Shown here piece by piece: positions 1 through 11,695 of a DNA stretch of 64,000 bases (position 1 is its first letter; each line of letters begins with the position of its first letter). The stretch comes from Argyresthia goedartella (lineage: Eukaryota > Arthropoda > Insecta > Lepidoptera > Argyresthiidae), in assembly GCA_949825045.1 (NCBI GenBank), contig OX463816.1:12209579-12273578 (forward strand). Reading direction: 5' to 3'. The notes beneath the pieces are model-generated. The model was not told where the DNA came from, made no database searches, and saw only the letters and a program-made list of their open reading frames with translations. The translations under genes were made by a program, and so were the position numbers.

Positions 1-2430
1 TTTTTTCAAAGTGCGAAAATCGTAGCAATCTTTGTAACTGTAAGAAATAAAACTATATCATAATTCTCTAACTACAAATTAAAAATCTGCCACTTTTCCA
101 GTCTTCGGTCCATTTTAGTTAGCAATTAGGAGGGCAAGGAGGCAAGATAGGGCAGAGGTTTTACCTAAAAACAAATGTCACGAACATTAGTAGTTTATAA
201 ACAAGGAAGAAATACCTCAACGAGTCAGTCAGCGCACGCCACCAACACGCACGCAGGACATAAAGTCACCTTCAACATCAAGAACAGGATAAAAGGTGGC
301 ATTGCCTTAGGTTACCACTTTTCCTCAAATCTGGTTCCGGCCTAGAAACTGGGTACAAAACGTCTCAAGTCAGTGAATTAGATATTTCTTTACTTCTAGT
401 TTTTACCCGACTACAGCTAAGCCAAAAGGAGGGTTAAGTGTTTGACTGGTATGTATAGGTATGTTAAGTCTTGTATGTATGGATGTTCATTTGTACAACC
501 AGAACATAATTTTACGAATAAGGTATCCAAAGAAGCGTCTTGACTTGAGACGTCAGACTTAATTCAACATGGCGCCCTGTTAAGGGCAATAGTCGTACAT
601 AAATAAACATAAAAAGGTTTTGTACAGCGTGTTGGGTATCAAATTGAAGGGATTAAATATAATTTATATTACGAGCTCTTTCTCGCTGCTTTGGTTGCAT
701 TTAGAAGATTTGTTAGAATTGTATTTTGACTGGCCGGTAGTAACCGGTTTAACGCTGTGGAGCGCGATGTTTTAGCAGTCGGGTTTTAGCTATTTTTTTT
801 GTTTTAGTTCGGGTTTCGAACTTATTGTCTTATTTTATTACTCTTCAGTTTACTTCACGTAGAGTAGTTTCAATTAAGTTTAAATTCCTCTTTTAAGTGT
901 AAGGAACTTATTTCTATTTTAAAAGCAACCAATATTTTTTAGGAAATACCCTAAAACCTACCGTATGATATATAGTGTAGTGCGTGTATATAGGGAGGGA
1001 CGTAGCGTAAATTAAATTAGTAATTACAGAGAAAAACATGCAATTTTAATGCAGTTGCGGTTCCACTTTACTTCTGTGGCGTGTGTATACGACCAAGCGT
1101 GATAAGTAACAATTTGAGTATTATTTTATATAATTTGAGTATTATTTATTATTTTAACTTGGTGGAACGTAGATATATTGTATAAATTTTAATAAAATAG
1201 CAGAGAATAATGCTTTAAACCCTGAAGTAGAGAAATAATTAATTGCATTAATAACGGGGACCTTTGCACGGACGAGGTATCGCGGAGACATTTTTATCAG
1301 CGTAGGGTAAATATTAAATTAAAACAATTACTCCAGGCGGAAAGATATCGACCCGCAGTGTGAGAGGGACGGAATCACAGAAAAATGAGATAACGTAGCG
1401 CTTAACCACAGGAAAATTGTTTAAAAATACACTACGCTATTTTATTGAAAATATTTTCAAGGAGAGTTTACGAATACTTAATATTCACATTTTGAACGCA
1501 GTTCCACAATGAAATTAGTAATAATTTCAGAATAACAGGAAAACATAAAACAATATAGAGGTCTTTTCGTAATTAAATTCTATCGAGAAAACATCCGATC
1601 GCGTTTTCCTTTAGTGAGAACCTTAATCAAATACTCAATAAACGTTAACTCAAAAATCAAATCTGTAGATGACTTCATGGTGGAGTAAATGGATTCGAAA
1701 AAAAAACCTTTTTTTCGTATCACTTTAAAGGAGTGCAAATATGGGGTAGGAGCAAAAAAAAACGATTCAGGCTTGCCGAGTGCCTGTGCACTTTTGAATC
1801 ACTGCGCCTCAAAATAATCATATTACAAGCCTTCTTGTGGCAATATATTTCTTAATTCCTATTCTATGAGAGCGCGCGCCGTGCTACGTCACGCAATGCC
1901 AGGAAAGTCTCGTAAACAAAGACTGTTTATTACTTCCACGGTCCACCACTACCTACGAACTAACTATATTATGTAACTATATAATTATATTTTTTTGTTT
2001 CTCAGACACTAAAATAATATCTCTTCTCTCTCGAACACAAACATTAACCCGCATGTATTTTATTGTAGTGTAGCGAAACATAAGGTAAGTTCAATGTGCC
2101 AGCAACAAGCAAATCAATTTTAGAGTGACTCTGTACAGCGAGCGACTATGACCGTAATTATCGATATGGTTCAATGAACAATAAAATTTTCTTTTTAAGC
2201 AATCATCTATTTCAACCTTTTTTATACGAGTACTACAAGTATATCTTTGGGTAACAACATTACGTTTGATATTTGTTAATCCCAAGATTTGGCCACTGGT
2301 AGAGAAAGATAGAATACGGTAGGACTTGAGGTCACTAGCATGAGCTTGTACTCCTAAGCATTTATCTATATTAATATGTTCATATTTATATAGATAAGCA
2401 GGCTCTCAGGTAAGTTGTCATTTTTGCACA
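1..2430. other. Intergenic, no gene recognised
   Basis: AT-rich DNA with only short, unconvincing open frames on both strands. I recognise no protein domain, RNA gene or promoter. The one item that recurs elsewhere is the short repeat at 400-459. Confidence 0.6.
400..459 (+). repeat. Dispersed repeat fragment, also at 9930-9990
   Basis: A stretch starting TTTTTACCCGACTACAG, then AAGC, AAAAGGAGG and a GTGTTT run, resembles 9930-9990 on the same strand (TTTTACCCGGCTGCAG, then AAGAGGAGGATTATGTGTTT). Two diverged copies show an interspersed repeat. I do not know its family. Confidence 0.5.
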
Positions 2431-3016
2431 TTGCGAATAAATATGACTGGTATGGAGGCACTACTAATGAAAATTCAGCTAAGATGGAGTGGACAAGTAT
2501 CGAGTACGGATGACTGTAGACTGCGAAGAGCCGTGTTCTATCCAGAACTGACCAACGGCAAACGGAACCAAGTCGGCCAGCACCTGCTGTACAAGGATGT
2601 GCTCAAACGTCACCTAACCGCATGGTGTATACCACCTGATAAATGGGAGCAACTTGCTTGAGCAACTGGCCACGCTTGAGCGTGGCCAGTTCGAACAAAC
2701 GCAAGTGGCAGACTTGGAAGCGAAACGTCAGACAAGGAAATCTGGCCATAAGTGCATCTACACTTATGGCCTACAATGATTCGGGGCAACTCTACTGTGT
2801 CCATGCAACAGGGCATTTAACACTTTTAACGCCAATTTTCGAAAAAGTTTTTTTCTTATAGTTTTTTAGTCTGGGTGAGGTCACCGGTGACCTACATAGC
2901 ATTTAACGTGTTAAGAGCAAACTCGGATTCGCCAGCCACGTAGCACATAAAAGGACAGATCAGCAGATCGCTGTCTGCGGATGCGACGAGGAGGACATCA
3001 TCATCATCATCACCAG
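2431..3016 (+). pseudogene. LINE ORF2 C-terminal remnant with ATC tail
   Basis: The frame from 2431 to 2661 matches the conserved C-terminal region of insect LINE reverse transcriptases of the endonuclease-RT (RTE-like) type: LRWSGQV, then a basic YxELxNGKRN segment, YKDVLKRHL and WEQLA. Stops and frame changes follow, and later frames carry a KLGFASHVAHKR stretch like the zinc-finger-like end of those proteins. The fragment ends in an ATC repeat (about 2998-3011), the usual kind of simple 3' tail. The reverse transcriptase core and endonuclease are absent, so this is a 5'-truncated, decayed insertion. What I see is the C-terminal signature and tail; the exact clade is inferred. Confidence 0.65.
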
Positions 3017-3432
3017 TGCGTATCTGGTATATGACCAGATCCGCACTTGGGTTTTATCATAGCTCATGTCACTGGCTTTACGTAAGCACTGTAAAAAAAT
3101 ATTCATGTGAAACTCGACTACCAGCTAATCTGTCTTCACAATGCTAATTACAAGATTTGTCACTCAGATGACAATGATTTTGAATAAAAACAACAATGAA
3201 ATGGTTCTTGTTAGATTGTGACATTGAAAAACACAATGGCCGTGGTGTTCACAGTTCTTACATATTTTATTATTTATCTTTGAAGAGCTGTGGAGTGATA
3301 AATGTTTGAAGTGAATCTGTCCTACTAAAGGACTGACTGACGACCAGTAGATGTTAGTTCTCAAGGTAGAGTGACAAAAGACTGATTGATTGTTGATTCT
3401 AAATTTAAGACTATCTAGTTTCCATTATTTCC
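3017..3432. other. Intergenic, nothing recognised
   Basis: AT-rich filler between the LINE tail and the next repeat. No coding or RNA feature is visible. Confidence 0.5.
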
Positions 3433-3552
3433 AGGGTTCCGTACCCGAAGGGTGCCAAACGGGACGTATACTAAAGCCTCCGCTGTCCGTCTCATGAACA
3501 GTAAAAGGTAGAAAGGTTTTGACAGAATATGTATTTCTGTTGCCGCCACAGC
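3433..3552 (-). repeat. Inverted partial copy of the 3588-3991 repeat
   Basis: Starts AGGGTTCCGTACCCGAAGGG and contains GCCTCCGCTGTCCGTCT and TATTTCTGTTGCCGC. These are the reverse complement of the 3' third of the element at 3588-3991. The inverted partial copy and the full copy together would form a long imperfect hairpin. Confidence 0.65.
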
Positions 3553-3587
3553 CGCCACAGCAACAAATAGTGAACTACACGCAATAA

Positions 3588-3991
3588 TAAAAAAACGGTC
3601 AAGTGCGAGTCTATCTCGCGCAGAAAGCGTTCCGTACCAGCGTACAATGGTAGTAGGGATGGTGTGGAGTGAATAGTTTGGATTTTACATAGCAAAATGA
3701 TGTTTACAATGTTATTGGTGCGGCTACTTACACACTCTATGTACGTAACCAGGTGCATTCATAAGTTTGTATGTGATATTGAAATAATTGTTGTATGGGA
3801 GCCCTTAAATAATTACTTTATTCTGTTTTTTAGTATTTGTTGTTACAGCGGCAACAGAAATACATCATCTGTGAAAATTTCAACTGTCTAACTATCACGG
3901 TTCATGAGATACAACTTGGTGACAGACAGACAGACAGACAGCGGAGTCTTAGTAATAGGGTCCCGTTTGTACTCTTCGCGTACGGAACCCT
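3588..3991 (+). repeat. Interspersed repeat family 1, copy 1
   Basis: About 400 bp, starting AAAAAACGGTCAAGTGCGAG, with a middle part rich in GTATGGGAGCCC and TTGTTACAGCGGCAACAGA. Then come CAACTGTCTAACTATCACGG, a GACA microsatellite (about 3921-3941), and the end GGGTCCCGTTT...CGGAACCCT. A second copy with the same order of blocks lies at 10410-10842. No coding capacity, so it is non-autonomous. The layout is typical of abundant insect interspersed repeats, but I do not assign a named family. Confidence 0.7.
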
Positions 3992-5830
3992 AAAAAGAGG
4001 GGTCCCCAATACAAGAGACATATATCTTGTACGGAACGCAATTCTTCGTATGTGAGTCCGGCTCGCAATTTACCAATGTTTTACTTATTTAATAACAGTA
4101 AAACAAAAAAAAAACTATCGGAATGCACAGCATTTGTAATAAACATCTCATATGATGATGTAGAACTAAGAACCTGTGCTATAGCAAACATTTTTAATAG
4201 TTCTCCAGTTAGTAGGCGTTAGGAAGGGATGTATGAAAAACATTTCCAAAAGCTTCCGGCATGCAATCACAACTCATCTTATTATACATTCTAGTTCAGA
4301 CTTGGTCCGCTTATTGCACGCGGGACTGATAAGTATAATCACATTGATGTAATTCAAAATGACAACAACGCGACATTTCTATTTGGAATTGTTTATGCGG
4401 TCCATCACCGGATGACATGATAGCAAGGTTAGATCAGTGTTCAACCGGAACCGGAAGTACCTTCAGTCAGCGAAGCCACGTGAATTCGATGTTGCAGTTC
4501 GATTTTTTGTTAAACACAAAGTGTGGGGCAACGTTGTTGCTGACCGTACAGAAGAAGAAGACTCCATAGTCTCTTTTCGGTTTGACTTAGACCTGAATAT
4601 CTGTTCGACGCAGCACTTAGATATAGACATTAGACATACTAGTGGCTCTGTGAGCTGTGTGTGGACCTCGCGAGCGGCGCCGGCGGCGCAGGGAATTTGT
4701 TGTTGTTTTTTCATTATTTCTGCCCCCTCACACCACCAAACGGTTAACGTTTATGGGTTGAACAAGTGGAAATATTATAAAAACCACATAAATACCACAG
4801 ATACCACATACAAACTTATAAATGCACCTGTTTACCTAAATAGAAAGTATGACTTTGAAAGTAGCCGCACCAATATGTAAATATCCTCCATTTTGAAATT
4901 GTCCATTAACGGAATCGACAAAAAATGCATATAACTATCGAAACTGCTCACACAATTTTACGGGAATCGGTTGAGAAATGCGAGCTTTAGAGGAGAACTG
5001 CCGAAAATCTGGACATACCTGTGAATCGAGGGGGAGGTAAGGTGGTTGTTCTATTCTACCTTATGGGTCTTAATGGCTATGGCCAGATCTTAAACATAAT
5101 CTTATCGCTTCATATGATGTGGCCAACAATGGTTGAAGTAGTTTCATCATGTAGTGAATATCACGTCAATTAAGTACTTTTAAAATAACATGTTTTATGC
5201 CACATCATTAAATCTTCGAACACATCATGTAGTGACCAATTTGATATAAGTACGACATCTCTATTTACAGGTAAAGTTTAATCGTACTATAGAGTTTCAC
5301 GTAGTTAAGAAACTCTCAAAGTTAGTTAAGGCAATTTGAACAAATAAGACAGAGTCAAATGAACGTACAAATGTATGTACGACTTACATTCATTGACTAC
5401 AATGTAAATTACTTACTGAATATGTCATGCTATTGTAAGGTTAGTATATATTAGTAGGTATACAATGGTGGATTGGATCGTTACGGAAGGCCTTTATTAG
5501 AAGTAAACATTTAAACAAGGCATGCGCAGTTTTAACTAAAAGTCTCATATCACTTACACACACCACACCATGGCGTAAAGCGTTTGGTAACCTCTCTTCT
5601 GAACTTTCAAAACTAAGCACCCTTAGGTGCACCCCCTCTCTAAACCTTTAAGCACTTTAGATTGAATAAGTTATTGAAAACTAGTATAAGTTCTAAATTT
5701 TATTAAGATTTTTAAACTATTGTTTTTAGTCTAAACCTATATAGTAGAGTGTCCACAGATAAATCCATTCTTTAATAAGCTTTGTTTAATTAATACATTG
5801 TGATTTTTTATAGTTACTCACGTCTCGCCT
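3992..5830. other. Intergenic; one unassigned 147-codon open frame
   Basis: Contains an ATG-started open frame at 4437-4880 (+) with no recognisable domain, and an overlapping antisense frame of 83 codons (4463-4714). The segment near 4660-4740 is locally GC-rich. Nothing supports expression, so I do not call a gene. Confidence 0.4.
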
Positions 5831-5970
5831 TTTCCCATACAGGGAGGCAAGGGCACAGTTGTGCCTAGGTTTAGCCAGTTATTCAATACTTCATTTTGCG
5901 TGAAAGGGACTAGCCCATCGCCGCTGCTATGGAGACGTGCAGGTTTCCTCACGATGTTTCTGTGTTTCTT
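5831..5970 (+). repeat. Interspersed SINE-like repeat family 2, copy 1
   Basis: Begins TTTCCCATACAGGGAGGCAA, with GGGCACAGTTGTGCC, CTTCATTTTGCGTGAAAGGG and TAGCCCATCGCCGC, then AGGTTTCCTCACGATGTTTC. The same block order occurs at 63489-63606. The AGGTTTCCTCACGATGTTT motif is a common end block in moth and butterfly repeats (my recollection, not searched). Non-coding. Confidence 0.6.
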
Positions 5971-7360
5971 CCAAGACGAATGTGCTGCAATTAAGTTACA
6001 TTACTTTCTTCAGTCCTTTTCATGGTTGTTGACCAATTAGTGTTGTATGTATACATTAGAGCTTGACGCCTATTTTGGTTGCTGACTGTATCAGTGCCAT
6101 CCCAAGATCACCTTTAGTAAACAGATCGCCAAAAAAACAAAACATCAGTAAACCATGGTTATTAAACCAATAATAACAGACGATAAAAGCCTTGCAAACG
6201 AAGTGATGCGTCTCGTAATGGCCAATGACATTGAGGGCAGGTGGAAAAAACATGGAACTTTGTCGACCTTCACGCATCGAAGTACATTGTCACCTGACCG
6301 AGCAGATGTGCCAACTAAGTGGTGATCATTTCACCGTTAACTTTATGAGTTGATAGATAATAAAATGTGGAACCTTCTTTTATCTGACCCACGTATTTTG
6401 TCTTTATACACTGCGGCTAGATTTCTAGAAAGAAGGAAATGCTCATCTGACCCAACATACGACTGCAACTCGAAAACCTATGAGTTCAATACGCCTCAAA
6501 GCAGCTGTCAATAGTTATACTGTGAGACAGGACGATGATGGGTCCATCTTAACTAGTGATAAGTTAAAAGAAATAAACTTTCATTATGCTTAATTCACAC
6601 ACAGTAACAAGTTAAACGTGAGTTTGATTTCAGTCCCAACGAAGCATGTAATAAGAGCACGTTTATCGCCGAAATGGTGGCGTTATGTGTTACCCAATGT
6701 ACTATGATAGATAACTTTCTACTTTGTTATGAAGGTAATCTAATGAATGACACTTGACGGAAAAAAACTTAGTGAAAATTAGATCACGCAAACCTGTTTT
6801 AACTTCGTTGGAATCGGACGGAAGTGTAAGCATTTTTTGGAAGAGTGGCTGGCCTGTTCCACTAAGCAATATCGTAAGCCATCGAATATCGTGATCCAGG
6901 GGGGGGGGGGGGGGCTAAAGTATGAATATATTGATAATAAATAATATAGTGTTCTTACGTGACAAACCATGGGTCACCACAAAAAAAACTCCTGTATAAC
7001 ACCTGTTTAAAGTGTATAGGATATAGGATTTGACGTTAGTTTTGAGGTTAAACTTAACAGTGTGTATTTTTGGGTAGTAACACGGTTTAAGTTTAATATT
7101 ATGTGTTTCCTGCTCTCAGTGGGGTCAAGCCCCCCCCATAAACGACAATTCTGGATCCGCTACTGTCTGTCTGTGACGGTACTTTCTTTAGGCAACTATA
7201 CGAGTTTACAGTATCTAACAGAAAGATGTACTAAAACTATATAGTGGGTAAGCCTGCCTTATCCCTTATCGTGAAACTGATTTGATCTAGCAACCCTAAC
7301 CCCGACGACAAAAGAGGTGTTTCAAGTTTGAAACGTTTGTCTGTCCTTGGCACCCTAGCG
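5971..7360. other. Intergenic with a 16-G run
   Basis: No gene recognised. The stretch around 6895-6920 carries an uninterrupted run of G. A C-run near 7130, close to a CTGGATCCGC motif, may mark another repeat fragment in the opposite orientation (CTGGATCA lies beside the G run on the other strand). Confidence 0.5.
6899..6914 (+). repeat. Poly-G run (16 G)
   Basis: Sixteen consecutive G residues follow GATCCA. A run this long can form quadruplex structures and is prone to length error during sequencing. Confidence 0.8.
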
Positions 7361-7617
7361 GTCAAACGGGTGGACGGATGTTAATGCAGTTTGTCTTTCA
7401 TTGATAGTAGATTTTAATGCAATGGTTCATAGATATGTTTTATTAAAATCGGTTCAGTAGTTCGAAAGTTATCAGCTTAATAAGGAATAGCTGTCAAACG
7501 GGTGGACGGATGTTAATGCAGTTTATCTTTCATTGATAGTAGATTTCAATACAATGGTTCTTAGGTATGTTTCATTATAATCGGTTCAGCAGTTCGAAAG
7601 TTATCAGCGTAACAAGG
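7361..7617 (+). repeat. Two tandem copies of a 132-bp unit
   Basis: GTCAAACGGGTGGACGGATG starts at 7361 and again at 7493. Both copies continue with TTTCATTGATAGTAGATTT, ATCGGTTCAG and AGTTCGAAAGTTATCAGC. The copies differ at several positions, so the duplication is not recent. The ATCGGTTCAGCAGTTCGAAAG text is like the 3' parts of many insect transposons, so this may be a duplicated transposon end. Confidence 0.7.
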
Positions 7618-8042
7618 AAGCCAAATTTCAGACTTTTAAGTTAAAATTTGATTAATGTTTCGGGGTATTTAAAATTTTTCATTTATAAGTACTATTCATT
7701 TCTCTATTACATTCTAGGTTCAGCGGCTAGCATATTTATAACATATTAAATATATTATTGATATGCATACGTATTACGTATGAATCTACTCGTATTTGAG
7801 TTTGAGTTATAAATGTCAAAACTTATTATGCATATTATAAGGTACCTGTATAATGATTACTATGATACTCGTTAATACAATCAACAACACAGGCAAAAAG
7901 TGGCTGCGATTTGGGTACGAATGGTACGATCATATTTATGTAGCCTATTTCTGATTGTAACAAAATCAATTTCGGCGTTATCCAGTAAAGAGTCCTAATC
8001 CTAATACTGAAAGTTGCAGTTTTGCACTCCTTGTCTGCGCGT

Positions 8043-9590
8043 GACATTCCTTGGTACTGAGGTAGTTCGAGCCAGAGTAATGCGCGTGATGTTTCTTGAT
8101 ACTGAGGTAGATCGAGCCAGGGTAATGCACGTGATGTTCCTTGGTACTGAGGTAGATCGAGCCAGAGTAATGCGCGTGATGTTCCTTGGTTCTGAGGTAG
8201 ATCGAGCCAGAGAAATGCGCGTGATGTTCCTTGGTACTGAGGTAGTTCGAGCCAGAGTAATGCGCGTGATGTTTCTTGGTACTGAGGTAATTCGAGCAAG
8301 AATAATGCGCGTGAAGTTCCTTGGTACTGAGGTAGATTGAGCCAGAGTAATGCGCGTGATGTTCCTTGGTACTGAGGTAGTTCGAGCCAGAGTAGTGCAC
8401 TTGGTATTCCTCGGTTCTGAGGTAGTTGGAGCCAGAGTAGATTGCGTGATGTTCCTTGGTACTGAGGTATTTCGAGCCAGAGCAATGCGCGTGATGTTCC
8501 TTGGAACTGAGGTAGTTCGAGCCAGAGTAATGCACGTGATATTCCTTGGCACTGAGGTATTTCGAGCCAGAGCAATGCGCCTGATATTCCTCGGTTCTGA
8601 GGTAGTTCGAGCCAGAGTAATGCGCGTGATGAGCCAGAGTAATGCACGTGATGTTCCTTGGTATTGAGGAAGTTCGAGCCAGAGTAATGCGCGTGATGTT
8701 CCGTGTTACTGAGGTAGTTCGAGACAGGTAATGCGCGTGATGTTCCTTGTTACTGAGGTAGTTCGAGCCAGAGTAATGCGCGTGATGTTTCTTGGTACTG
8801 AGGTAGTTCGAGCCAGAGTAATGCGCGTGATGTTCCTTGTTACTGAAGTAGTTTGAGCCAGAGTAATGCGCTTGATGTTCCTTATTACTGAGGTAGTTCG
8901 AGCCAGAGTAATGCGCGTGATATTCCTTGGTACTGAGGTAGTTCGAGCCAGAGTAATGCGCGTGATGTTCCTTGATATTGAGGTAGATCGAGCCAGGGTA
9001 ATGCGCGTGATATTCCTTGGTACTGAGGTAGTTCAAGCCAGAGTAATGCGCGTGATGTTCCTTGTTACTAAGGTAGTTCGAGCCAGAGTAATGCGCGTGA
9101 TGTTTCTTGGTACTGAGGTAGATCGAGCCAGGGTAATGCACGTGATGTTCCTTGGTACTGAGGTAGATCGAGCCAGAGTAATGCACTTGGTATTCCTCGG
9201 TTCTGAGGTAGTTGGAGCCAGAGTAGATCGCGTGATGTTCCTTGGTACTGAGGTATTTCGAGCCAGAGCAATGCGCGTGATGTTCCTTGGCTCTGAGGTA
9301 GTTCGAGCCAGAGTAATGCACGTGATGTTCCTTGGTACTGAGGTATTTCGAGCCAGAGCAATGCGCGTGGTGTTCCTTGGTACTAAGGTAGTTCGAGCCA
9401 GAGTAGTGCACGTGATGTTCCTTGGTACTGAGGTAGTTCGAGCCAGAGTAATGCGCGTGATGTTCCTTGGTACTGAGGTAGTTCGAGCCAGAGTAGTGCG
9501 CTTGATATTCCTCGGTTCTGAGGTAGTTGAAGCCAGAGTAGATCGCGTGATGTTCGTTGGTACTGAGGCAGTTCAAGCCTGAGTAGATTA
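8043..9590 (-). repeat. 45-bp minisatellite, about 34 copies, open reading frames
   Basis: Tandem units of 45 bp; plus-strand unit GGTACTGAGGTAGTTCGAGC then CAGAGTAATGCGCGTGATGTTCCTT. Because 45 is a multiple of 3 and the unit has few stops, several frames stay open. The longest is a minus-strand frame of 556 codons (7978-9648) reading a 15-residue repeat close to YSGSNYLSTKEHHAH. A second minus frame reads ALLWLELPQYQGTSR and plus frames read RVMFLGTEVVRARVM. Between units most changes alter the residue (N/I/K, Y/C, A/V, H/Y), which argues against selection on the 556-codon frame. A short out-of-frame stretch lies between a truncated unit near 8631 and a 1-bp loss near 8727. Variant units recur in similar order at 8400 and 9186, suggesting block duplication. 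I call it a satellite; protein status is unproven. Confidence 0.85.
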
Positions 9591-9929
9591 CAGATAGATT
9601 ACAGTAATTAAGATAAGAATCGCTCTTCATAAGCGGGGAGAAAAACATAGATTTGTTTGCAATTTACTTTTGTAATGAGCGAAATTCTGTTATGATAAGT
9701 GTGATGAGATGAATGCTTGATGAACTCGTTTTATTTTACGTGTGACTTTAGTTTGACTACTTGCTAAATGATAGCGTAACATGTGATTTACCTGATTCAC
9801 ATATACGTACCTACTATGGGATATGATGGAGAGTTATCCAGTATAGGTTTGATTATTAGAACCGCTGAAAAAACATTGCCACAAATCATCTCCTTAAATA
9901 GCAATTTCCAATTTTGATAATGTTTCCCT

Positions 9930-9990
9930 ATTTTACCCGGCTGCAGTGAAGCAGAAAAGAGGAGGATTATGTGTTTACCTGTATATAGAT
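9930..9990 (+). repeat. Dispersed repeat fragment, also at 400-459
   Basis: TTTTACCCGGCTGCAGTGAA followed by AAGAGGAGGATTATGTGTTT. A diverged relative of 400-459. Confidence 0.5.
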
Positions 9991-10010
9991 ACGTAGCCAT
10001 ATTACAGAAT

Positions 10011-10300
10011 TGATCATTTCATGAAATGGCCAACCACGTCATGATCTGGCTGACTATTTCATGAAATGGTCAGAAAGGGTTGAATTTCATAAATCATGTC
10101 TTTTTAAAGGCATTTTTATTTAGTACTACCTAATGTTTTTTGTGATACACTTGTCGAACCAATACGAAGACTATTCGGGGGCTTCACAGCGATGGCCCCT
10201 TTTACTCTTCACCTAAGCTACCGCGGTGTTTTTATCCCTAAAAGATTTCTTCGTTCAATGAAAGTTCTAAGAAACATAAACATTCTACGATATGGCTACG
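10011..10300 (+). mobile_element. MITE-like element with hairpin core (copy A)
   Basis: Left part TGATCATTTCATGAAATGG matches the left end of the element at 41896-42101. The two then share GCATTTTTATT, AGTACTACC, TTTTTTGTGATA, the GTCGAAC...CTTCACCTAAGCTACCGC hairpin core (10153-10228) and TTCGTTCAATGAAAGTTCTAA. The left part here has an extra inverted CATTTCATGAAATGGTC. The right terminal repeat has decayed to a CGATATGGCTACGAC remnant. Non-coding, non-autonomous. Confidence 0.65.
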
Positions 10301-10409
10301 ACATATATGTACGTATATATTGGTCTGTTCCTGTGGGCCCTCGTAACTACTCAACGGCTCAACCGATTTTGATAAAGGATATCTGGGTAAAATTAAAAAG
10401 TAAATAAAA

Positions 10410-10842
10410 AAAAACGGTCAAGCGCGAGTCGGATTCGCGCACGAAGGGTTCCGTACCATTATCTATTAAAACGGCAAAAAAACACGTTTATTGTATGGGA
10501 GCCCCCTAAATATTTATTTTGTTTTAATTTATTAATTTATTTTTAAATTGAAAATATAACTAAATATTATGTAAATATTTCAAGCGTCTACCTGTTGCCG
10601 TCATCAATATCGAGCAAATACGAGAAAAAATGTTTGTTGTTTGGGAGCCCCTTAAATATTTATTTTATTCTGTTTTTTTTTTGTATTTGTTGTTATAGCG
10701 GCAACAGATATACATCATCTGTGAAAATTTCAACTGTCTAACTATCACGGTTCATGAGGTACAGCTTGGTGACAGACGGACGGACGGACAGCGGAGGCTT
10801 AGCAATAGGGTCCCGTTTGGCACCCTTCGGGTAGGGAACCCT
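10410..10842 (+). repeat. Interspersed repeat family 1, copy 2
   Basis: Same block order as 3588-3991: ACGGTCAAGCGCGAGTCGG, GGGTTCCGTACC, TATGGGAGCCCC, TTGTTATAGCGGCAACAGA, CAACTGTCTAACTATCACGG, a GACGGACGGACGGACA microsatellite, and the end AGGGTCCCGTTTGGCACCC...GGGAACCCT. It contains one extra internal GGGAGCCCC block. Non-coding. Confidence 0.7.
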
Positions 10843-11560
10843 ACAAACGGCGGATTTTATGCACTTTAATGTACGGGCTAAAAAAACTTTTATCAAGTGG
10901 AGTACCTATGTAAATTAAGGGCTTTAAAAGGCGTTCAAGGAAATTATACGTACGTAACGTATAGGAGCTTACTGTATTAGAATTAATTGTACAGACTTGC
11001 TTTTAAATTTAATTTAATTATCACCATTTTATCAAATCTCAAGAATTACTGTACGGCAGCTGGGTTTTTCAGGTATTTTTAATTACGTATTTTTTTTAAT
11101 GTTTCATATTTCTTCCAATTATGATTAAACGTATGATGAGTAAACGTGTTCATTGTATAATGTTAATAATGTTACTGACATTGGCAGTACCTAATGCCAA
11201 TGTCCTTGTAAATGTAGGTGACAATTGAAGCCCAACGATACGATAGTTAGCAAACCACGATAAACACGAACTGGCCATACGAACATGTAAAGTAAATAAA
11301 AACTACCAAATACTATGAAAACATGTTTATTGATAGACAAACATACCGACAGTCACGTCCAAACATTTAACTTTTTACATCCCTAACACATTTTCGTGTT
11401 ACACGTTCAAAAAGACTTCATTTTCATATTGAGATTAACTTATTTATATTCTAGTAATAATATAAACTCATGTTAAATATGTTATTAAAAAATAGACGTC
11501 TTTAATTTCTTCTTAATTAAACTGTGTTTAGGAAAGACGACATCTTAGGCTCGTCGCCTA
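10843..11560. other. Intergenic; small hairpin at 11177-11204
   Basis: No gene seen. GACATTGGCA and its exact reverse complement TGCCAATGTC are separated by a short loop in 11177-11204. I see no reason to call a regulatory RNA. Confidence 0.5.
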
Positions 11561-11565
11561 CTTAT

Positions 11566-11571
11566 TTATTG
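11566..11571 (-). terminator. Candidate distal poly(A) signal for the yellow gene
   Basis: TTTATT on the plus strand reads AATAAA on the minus strand, about 410 nt past the stop codon of the yellow-family gene. Chosen by motif only. Confidence 0.3.
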
Positions 11572-11689
11572 ATCGACGAATTCATTGGTCTCATATTTAT
11601 CCTTACATTACAACTAACATGGTTCGTGAAATATAAATAAATTCATTATTCGTTTGCGGAGATGCAACCTGAACCCATGCGATGGAATG

Positions 11690-11695
11690 TTTATT
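11690..11695 (-). terminator. Candidate proximal poly(A) signal for the yellow gene
   Basis: AATAAA on the minus strand about 285 nt downstream of the yellow-family stop codon. It is the nearer of two exact hexamers I noted and the simpler choice for the mRNA end. Motif evidence only. Confidence 0.4.

Noticed and set aside
4437..4880. 147-codon plus-strand frame as a gene
   Set aside because: No recognisable domain, low complexity in places, overlapping antisense frame, no splice or promoter support.
7835..8667. Additional open frames (minus 7835-8647 and 8001-8552, plus 8014-8340 and 8350-8667)
   Set aside because: Alternative frames of the 45-bp minisatellite, open only because the unit lacks stops.
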